Assembly (NCBI RefSeq): GCF_003014615.1
Contig: NZ_PYGI01000002.1
Location: forward strand, 186,001 to 250,000
DNA: 64,000 nt
Reading direction: 5' to 3'
Source: Marinobacterium halophilum
Lineage (GTDB): Bacteria; Pseudomonadota; Gammaproteobacteria; Pseudomonadales; Balneatricaceae
The position numbers and the translations under genes are program-made. A model generated the notes under the pieces. That model made no database searches, had not been told where the DNA came from, and saw nothing but the letters and a program-made list of their open reading frames with translations. Positions 57,251 to 64,000 of the stretch are shown here, one piece after another (position 1 is the first letter of the stretch; each line of letters starts with the position of its first letter).

Positions 57251-57901
57251 GTGACCCATCGCAACGCCACACCTCATCCGATGGCAGACCGCTTTCGCGG
57301 CTTTTTGCCTGTTGTTGTCGACGTCGAAACGGCCGGCTTCAACCCACGTACCGATGCTCTACTTGAAATTGCCGCTGTTACGCTCACCATGGATGAAAAT
57401 GGCTACCTGATGATCGATCAGAGTTACGCTGCCAATGTCATCCCGTTTCCGGGTGCCAATCTTGAGCCCTCGGCACTGGAATTCACTGGCATCAACCCTG
57501 ACGACCCGGCACGCAACGCCATTGCCGAACAGGATGCACTGGAAAAGATTTTCAAGCCGATCCGCAAATCAATCAAGTCCCACGGCTGCACACGGGCCGT
57601 ACTGGTTGGCCATAATGCCTCGTTCGACCACAGTTTTGTCACCAACGCGTCCGAACGTTGCGACATCAAGCGCAACCCGTTCCATCCCTTCTCGACCTTT
57701 GACACCGTATCGCTGGCAGGACTGGCCTATGGTCAGACCGTACTGGCCAAAGCCTGCGACATGGCCGGCATCGACTTTGATGGCAAACAGGCCCATTCAG
57801 CGCTGTACGATACCGTCAAAACAGCCGAGCTGTTCTGCACCATCATCAATCACTGGAAGGATCTGGGTGGCTGGGACATGGTACTGGACACCCGGGACTG
57901 A
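57251..57901 (+). CDS. rnt: Ribonuclease T
   Basis: 216 residues, DEDD-family 3'-5' exoribonuclease for tRNA end turnover and 5S/23S rRNA maturation. Catalytic residues are in VVDVETAGF (Asp, Glu), [10 protein letters not shown] (Asp) and [14 protein letters not shown] (His, Asp). The GTG at 57251 follows AAGGATT directly; an internal ATG 11 codons later would also give [10 protein letters not shown]. It is divergent from motY. Confidence 0.95.
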   Translation: MTHRNATPHPMADRFRGFLPVVVDVETAGFNPRTDALLEIAAVTLTMDENGYLMIDQSYAANVIPFPGANLEPSALEFTGINPDDPARNAIAEQDALEKIFKPIRKSIKSHGCTRAVLVGHNASFDHSFVTNASERCDIKRNPFHPFSTFDTVSLAGLAYGQTVLAKACDMAGIDFDGKQAHSALYDTVKTAELFCTIINHWKDLGGWDMVLDTRD

Positions 57902-57931
57902 ATTACAGAGCCATCCACAGATGTGAGACAC

Positions 57932-57972
57932 AAAAAATCCGGAGCCCGATAACAGGGACTCCGGATTTTTTT
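57932..57972. terminator. Bidirectional terminator between rnt and purA
   Basis: A stem of ATCCGGAG/CTCCGGAT, extended by A/T runs on both sides (AAAAA...TTTTTTT), ends both converging transcripts. Confidence 0.92.
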
Positions 57973-58024
57973 ATCCGTGCTCAGGGCGCAACCGGCACCG
58001 AGAGCACGTCATGAAGCGACTGGA

Positions 58025-59338
<1,314 letters not shown>

Positions 59339-59361
59339 TTAATTATCAAAAAATTTTGCGA

Positions 59362-60546
59362 TCAAAGACCAATCAGGACCCAGTCGCTACCTTCACGCAC
59401 CAACTGCTGACGGTAACGGTCATCACAATCGACCTCGCCTTCCAGTCGCTGCACGACGCGCTTTCCAGACTGACGCAGCTGAGCAATAGCGGCCTGTAGA
59501 CCTTCTTCAGCTTCTCCTGCGGGAGCCAGAATCACGTCTTCCGCCTGATCAGCCAGTTGGCCTGACAGGTCCATCAAAGTCTTCAGATCGGCACTAAAGC
59601 CGGTCGCCGGGCGCGCACGCCCGAAATCACGTCCAATATTGTCGTAACGCCCACCTTTCGCCAAAGCCTGGCCAAAGCGTGGGGTGTACGCGGCAAATAC
59701 GATACCGGTGTGGTAGTGATAGCCGCGCAGTTCACTGAGGTCGAAATAGGTATCCACATCGGCACAGCGTGCGCCGATACGCGCCGCCAGGTCCGCCAGA
59801 TAGTCAACCGCCGCCAACAGCTCGGTGTCTGCCGCAAACAGCGCACGCGCACGATCCAGCACTGCAGCACCGCCGTTAAGGCGCGGCAAGGCACTCAACC
59901 ACTCGCATGCCTGGGCATCCAGAGTGGACAGTCCAGCGACAAAACGATCGATTTCCGGCAATGCCTTACGCTGCAGCATGTCCTGATAGTCAGCCTGCTG
60001 CTGCGGCTCAAGGCCACACAGCTCCATCAAGCGACTGAACACGCCTACATGACCCAGGTCGAGACTGATACGGTCTTGTACACCCACTTCAGTCAGGGTG
60101 GCCAGCATCAGCGCGATCACCTCGACATCACTGTCGGGGCCCGCGTGGCCGTAGAGTTCCGCACCCAACTGCAACGGGTTGCGTGATGCCAACATGTTGG
60201 CGGGGTGGGTATGCAGCACGGAGCCACAGTAGCACAAGCGACTGGCTCCCTCGGTACGCAGACGGTGTGCATCGATGCGTGCAACCTGAGGCGTCATATC
60301 TGCACGTACGCCCAGAGTGTGGCCACTGATACGGTCGGTGACCTTGAAGGTGTTGAGGTCAAGGTCATGACCAACACCGGTAAGCAAGGATTCAAGGTGT
60401 TCCGCGATCGGCGGCATCACCAACTCGTATCCCCAGCGGTGATAGAGGTCCAGCACCTTGCGGCGCATCAGTTCAACTTGCCGCGCCTGCGGCGGCAGCA
60501 GCTCCATTATTCCGTCGGGCAGCAACCAGCGATCTGCCAAGGCCAT
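59362..60546 (-). CDS. hisZ: ATP phosphoribosyltransferase regulatory subunit
   Basis: 394 residues, a HisRS paralog (class II core) without synthetase function: DRWLLPDGIMELLPPQA, RADMTPQVARIDAHR and a divergent motif 3 (LAKGGRYDNIGRDFG). It forms the complex with the short HisG to start histidine synthesis. It is separated from hflC by a terminator and precedes purA. Confidence 0.95.
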   Translation of the reverse strand: MALADRWLLPDGIMELLPPQARQVELMRRKVLDLYHRWGYELVMPPIAEHLESLLTGVGHDLDLNTFKVTDRISGHTLGVRADMTPQVARIDAHRLRTEGASRLCYCGSVLHTHPANMLASRNPLQLGAELYGHAGPDSDVEVIALMLATLTEVGVQDRISLDLGHVGVFSRLMELCGLEPQQQADYQDMLQRKALPEIDRFVAGLSTLDAQACEWLSALPRLNGGAAVLDRARALFAADTELLAAVDYLADLAARIGARCADVDTYFDLSELRGYHYHTGIVFAAYTPRFGQALAKGGRYDNIGRDFGRARPATGFSADLKTLMDLSGQLADQAEDVILAPAGEAEEGLQAAIAQLRQSGKRVVQRLEGEVDCDDRYRQQLVREGSDWVLIGL

Positions 60547-60580
60547 GCGTTACTCCGCTGTCATCAGGTGGTCTGAGTCA

Positions 60581-60607
60581 CAAAAAAACCGGGCACAGAC
60601 CCGGTTT
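60581..60607 (-). terminator. Terminator downstream of hflKC
   Basis: On the minus strand AAACCGGG-TCTGTG-CCCGGTTT is followed by TTTTTG. A second, imperfect hairpin of similar sequence (AAACCGGGTGCC/GGTGCCCGGTTT with two G-U pairs, about 60624-60650) lies between it and the hflC stop, so the two form a tandem. Confidence 0.88.
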
Positions 60608-60658
60608 GATTAACTATATCATGAAACCGGGCACCAAAGGCACCCGGTTTTCACTGTA

Positions 60659-61543
60659 CTATTGCGCCGCGGACGCCCCGGTTGAGCTGTTCAGATAACG
60701 GAAGAACTCGCTCTTCGGATCCAGCACAAACAGGTCGCCATCACCGGAGAAAGACTCCTTGTATGCCGTCAAGCTGCGGTAGAACGCGTAGAACTCGGGA
60801 TCACGCTGAAAGGCTTCGGCATAAATACCGGCCGCCAGAGCATCACCCTCACCACGCAGAGTCTCCGCTTCACGGAACGCATCAGCCAGGATGACGGTGC
60901 GCTGACGATCGGCATCGGCACGAATACCTTCAGCCAATTCACGACCACGGGCACGCAGTTCACGCGCCAGACGCAAACGCTCGGTACGCATACGCTCGTA
61001 CACCGAAGATGAAACTTCCTGCGGCAGATCAATACGCTTGACGCGCACATCAATGACCTCAACCCCCAGCTCGGACTGCGCCAGATCGCTCAGGGCACGA
61101 ATGACGTCGCCCATCACCTCTTCACGCTTACCGGATACCAGCTCAGTCAGCGTACGCTCACCGAACTGGTTACGCAGACTCGTTTCGATACGGCTCGACA
61201 ACAGGTCAGCAGCTCGGAACTCATCACCCGACGTGGCGGTATAGTACTTTTCGACATTGTCGATCCGCCACTTGATGAAGGAGTCCACGATCAGACGCTT
61301 CTTTTCCAAAGTCAGGAACGCCTGCGGACGCGCATCCAGGGTCATGATCCGACCTTCGAACTTGCGAATGGTGTTCACAAACGGAATCTTGAAATGCAGA
61401 CCCGGCTGAATGTTGGCTTCGACAACTTCACCAAAGCGCAGCTTGATGGCACGCTCGGTTTCTTTGACGATATAGACGGATTTTGAACCGACCATCACGA
61501 CCAGCAGCAGGGCAATCAAGCCAAACATGGATGTAGGTTTCAT
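60659..61543 (-). CDS. hflC: HflC, modulator of FtsH protease
   Basis: 294 residues of the SPFH/prohibitin family. The N-terminal membrane anchor is SMFGLIALLLVVMVGSKSVY, followed by the band-7 domain (LHFKIPFVNTIRKFEGRI). The helical tail has RGRELAEGIRADADRQRTVI. With HflK it forms the periplasm-facing cage around FtsH. Its ATG overlaps the hflK stop (TAATG). Confidence 0.98.
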   Translation of the reverse strand: MKPTSMFGLIALLLVVMVGSKSVYIVKETERAIKLRFGEVVEANIQPGLHFKIPFVNTIRKFEGRIMTLDARPQAFLTLEKKRLIVDSFIKWRIDNVEKYYTATSGDEFRAADLLSSRIETSLRNQFGERTLTELVSGKREEVMGDVIRALSDLAQSELGVEVIDVRVKRIDLPQEVSSSVYERMRTERLRLARELRARGRELAEGIRADADRQRTVILADAFREAETLRGEGDALAAGIYAEAFQRDPEFYAFYRSLTAYKESFSGDGDLFVLDPKSEFFRYLNSSTGASAAQ

Positions 61544-62742
61544 TAACGTCCCTCCCTCAGGCCTGAAGTGGTCTGCGAACGCTGGCGCGTTTCTTCGATG
61601 ACCTGATCGGCAATCTGACGCATGGTGTCTTCATCCAGACGCATACCCCGTGCAGATCCATCACTCACCGGCTGCTTTGCAGTCAGACGATCCAGCGGCA
61701 GATACATCATATTGTTGCCACCGTCGACATCAACAATCACCTTGCCTGTACGTCCCAGCACGTCCTGCAGAGTGTCGATGTACAGACGCTCACGCGTGAC
61801 GACAGGTGCCTTCTGGTACTCGGTCAGCAGTGCCTTGAAACGGCTTGCTTCACCGGTTGCCTTGGCCACAACCTCTTCACGATAGGCGTTGGATTCTTCC
61901 TGCAAACGCTGCGCACGACCACGCGCTTCCGGCACGATGCCATTGGCATAGGCTTCCGCTTCATTCTTGGCACGCTGCTCATCTTCACGCGCCTTGATCA
62001 CATCATCAAACGCATCCTGCACCTGACGTGGTGCCTGGGCGTTCTTGATGTTGACCTTGGAGATACTGATACCGGTGGTGTAGCTCTCCATGTAGCGCTG
62101 CAGACGCGCCTGCACTTCCAGTGCCAGCGTGTCACGCCCTTCAGTCAGGATACTATGCATTTCGGACGTGCCGACCACGTGACGCAGTGCCGACTCGGAC
62201 GACTGGGCCAGACTGTCACTGGGGTCACGTACCTTGAGTGCAAACATCATCGGATCCGACACCACGTACTGCACCGTCATATCCACATCGACAATATTTT
62301 CGTCGGCGGTCAGCATCAGTGAGCGGTGATCATACGAACGAATCCGTGTGGTGTTGACCTTGGTGACATCATCAACCAACGGCGGATTCCACTGCAGACC
62401 CGGCTGTACGGTGTCATGATATTTACCCAAACGCAGTACGATGCCACGCTCCTGCTGGTCGATGGTATAGAAACCCATACCTGCCCAGAAGAGTGCTGCC
62501 AGCACAATCAGTACGACAATAAAGCCACTGCCGCCACCTGCACTGCTGCCACCGCCACCCGATCCGCCACGCTTCTTGCCGCCGCCAAAGATACCGCCAA
62601 GGCGGTCTTGCAGCTTGCGCATTGCTTCATCAAGATCCGGTGGTCCCTGGTCGTTACCGCCACCGCGTTTACCGCGGTTATCGCCGCCGCCACTCCAGGG
62701 GTCATGGTTGTTACCATTACCGCCAGGCTCATTCCAGGCCAT
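61543..62742 (-). CDS. hflK: HflK, modulator of FtsH protease
   Basis: 399 residues. A Gly/Asn-rich cytoplasmic N-terminus (about 1-75) precedes the transmembrane helix (GFIVVLIVLAALFWAGMGFY). The SPFH domain (ERGIVLRLGKYHDTVQPGLQ) and coiled coil with ARGRAQRLQEESNAYREEVV follow. It is the partner of HflC. The long glycine tract is normal for HflK. Confidence 0.98.
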   Translation of the reverse strand: MAWNEPGGNGNNHDPWSGGGDNRGKRGGGNDQGPPDLDEAMRKLQDRLGGIFGGGKKRGGSGGGGSSAGGGSGFIVVLIVLAALFWAGMGFYTIDQQERGIVLRLGKYHDTVQPGLQWNPPLVDDVTKVNTTRIRSYDHRSLMLTADENIVDVDMTVQYVVSDPMMFALKVRDPSDSLAQSSESALRHVVGTSEMHSILTEGRDTLALEVQARLQRYMESYTTGISISKVNIKNAQAPRQVQDAFDDVIKAREDEQRAKNEAEAYANGIVPEARGRAQRLQEESNAYREEVVAKATGEASRFKALLTEYQKAPVVTRERLYIDTLQDVLGRTGKVIVDVDGGNNMMYLPLDRLTAKQPVSDGSARGMRLDEDTMRQIADQVIEETRQRSQTTSGLREGR

Positions 62743-62798
62743 AGTGCTCTCCGTTATAAACCGCTTAATTAACTGGATTGTAAATTCTGCACGTTTTG

Positions 62799-64000
62799 TT
62801 ACGCCAGTCCCGCTTCATCGACAAGCTCCGGCAGGTATTGTTCCTGCGCGATACCCAGACGACTCAGAATACGCTTGAAATCCTTCATCTGCAGACGCAC
62901 GTCCAACAGCATATGCCCATTCTCATCGACCGTTTCGTTAATGACCGCGCCCTGCGCATACAATTGTGCCCGCAGGTTACCATCCGCCGGGGTCAGTTTC
63001 AGCTGATCATGAAAGATCTCTTCGCCCAGACGCTCACTGATCGCTGCCAACAACAGCTCGATGCCTTCACCACTGACGGCAGATACCCAAACACGCCAAG
63101 GCACACCGTTTTCATCACGATCGACACGTGGCTCGGTACCCGGCATACAGTCAATCTTGTTATATACCTGTAGTACGGGCACTTCCGCAGCGCCGATCTC
63201 TTCCAGCACATGCTCGACCTGCTCAATGTGACCGAGACGTTCCTCGTCATAACTGTCGATCACATGCAACAGCAGACCCGCATCCGTCGTTTCCTGCAGC
63301 GTAGCACGAAAGGCTTCAACGAGCTTGTGCGGCAGATGACGGATAAAACCGACCGTGTCCGCCAGAATTGCGGCCCCCACATCGGCCAGTTCAATTTTGC
63401 GCAGTGTCGGATCAAGTGTTGCAAACAACTGGTCGGCCGCATACACATTGGCCGTGGTCAACCGGTTGAACAGGGTTGATTTGCCCGCGTTGGTGTAACC
63501 GACCAGCGATACCGTTGGCACCTCGGCACGCTGACGCGCACGTCGTCCCTGGTCGCGCTGTTTACGCACTCTCTCAAGCCGTTTGAGAATGGATTTGATG
63601 CGCACGCGCAGCAGACGTCGATCGGTCTCCAACTGGGTTTCACCCGGACCGCGCAAGCCAATCCCGCCTTTCTGACGCTCAAGGTGGGTCCAGCCGCGTA
63701 CCAGCCGCGTTGACATGTGCTCCAGCTGTGCCAGCTCAACCTGCAGCTTACCTTCATGTGTACGGGCACGCTGGGCAAAGATATCCAGGATCAGACCGGT
63801 ACGGTCCAGCACACGGCACTGCAGTTCGCGTTCGAGATTGCGCTCCTGCGCCGGTCTCAGTGAATGGTTGAAGATCACCAACTCGGCCTCATGCTCATGC
63901 ACCAAGTCACGCAGCTCTTCAATTTTGCCCTTGCCCAGGAAAAACTTTGGGCTGGGCTCCGCGCGAGACCCGGTCAAAAACGCGACCGGATCGGCACCGG
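62799..64000 (-). CDS. hflX: GTPase HflX (N-terminal part beyond the window)
   Basis: About 400 residues are visible. The frame stays open to the window edge (VAFLTGSRAEPSPKFFLGKG), so the true start is outside. The HflX N-domain, a coiled coil with GGIGLRGPGETQLETDRRLL, and the G domain are present. The G domain shows G1 GYTNAGKSTLFN, G3 DTVGFIRHLP and G4 NKID. It splits stalled ribosomes, especially after heat shock. It is followed by hflK. Confidence 0.97.
   Translation of the reverse strand, partial: GADPVAFLTGSRAEPSPKFFLGKGKIEELRDLVHEHEAELVIFNHSLRPAQERNLERELQCRVLDRTGLILDIFAQRARTHEGKLQVELAQLEHMSTRLVRGWTHLERQKGGIGLRGPGETQLETDRRLLRVRIKSILKRLERVRKQRDQGRRARQRAEVPTVSLVGYTNAGKSTLFNRLTTANVYAADQLFATLDPTLRKIELADVGAAILADTVGFIRHLPHKLVEAFRATLQETTDAGLLLHVIDSYDEERLGHIEQVEHVLEEIGAAEVPVLQVYNKIDCMPGTEPRVDRDENGVPWRVWVSAVSGEGIELLLAAISERLGEEIFHDQLKLTPADGNLRAQLYAQGAVINETVDENGHMLLDVRLQMKDFKRILSRLGIAQEQYLPELVDEAGLA

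Overview
The window looks like a gammaproteobacterial chromosome with moderately high GC, most like a marine Oceanospirillales or Pseudomonas-related lineage. Conserved blocks support this: thrS-infC-rpmI-rplT-pheS-pheT-ihfA-merR, argG-motY-rnt, and hflX-hflK-hflC-hisZ-purA. An AraC-type ArgR beside an arginine succinyltransferase operon, a 1599-residue NAD-glutamate dehydrogenase and a LapEBC-like type I exporter point the same way. A complete mevalonate operon is the main departure from the usual gammaproteobacterial gene set. Genus assignment is inference.

Layout. 1-1.5 kb: a decayed remnant of a VRR-NUC nuclease fused to a DinG-type helicase, with several internal deletions. 1.7-3.0 kb: three peptidyl-prolyl isomerases (SlyD type, parvulin, FKBP). 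3.2 kb: tRNA-Pro(GGG). 3.4-9.2 kb: a compact operon with a 'thermostable hemolysin' family protein, an adenylate-forming enzyme, a heme-oxygenase-like putative diiron enzyme, a short-chain dehydrogenase, a tiny exported or frameshifted ORF, and a QseBC/PmrAB-type two-component pair. A matching direct-repeat box lies in front of it. This is the best candidate for an undescribed small-molecule system. 9.2-16.6 kb: the translation/ihfA block on the minus strand. 16.7-20.4 kb: a GntR regulator divergent from lutABC (lactate oxidation).

20.5-37.2 kb is an arginine-to-glutamate catabolic region. It holds aruC, an M20 hydrolase, aruF, aruG, astD and astB on the minus strand, then a divergent ArgR-type regulator. 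Next come an ornithine/alanine racemase-like enzyme, an NhaC-type antiporter and gdhB. Tandem half-sites of the Pseudomonas ArgR form (TGTCGC-N8-AA, 21-bp period) lie upstream of aruC and between nhaC and gdhB. Together the genes would take arginine through succinylated intermediates to glutamate and on to 2-oxoglutarate. The astE gene is absent from the operon.

37.3-38.6 kb: two tandem paralogous small proteins separated by a large hairpin, then a membrane-anchored retropepsin-like protease. 38.6-47.1 kb: the mevalonate operon (mvaA-fni-mvaS-two GHMP kinases-mvaD) running with a one-base overlap into polB (DNA polymerase II). 47.2-54.8 kb: a type I secretion operon with an embedded LuxR-type regulator, then a small conserved protein and a receiver-TPR protein. 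54.9-64 kb: argG, motY, rnt, purA, hisZ, hflC, hflK and a 5'-truncated hflX cut by the window edge.
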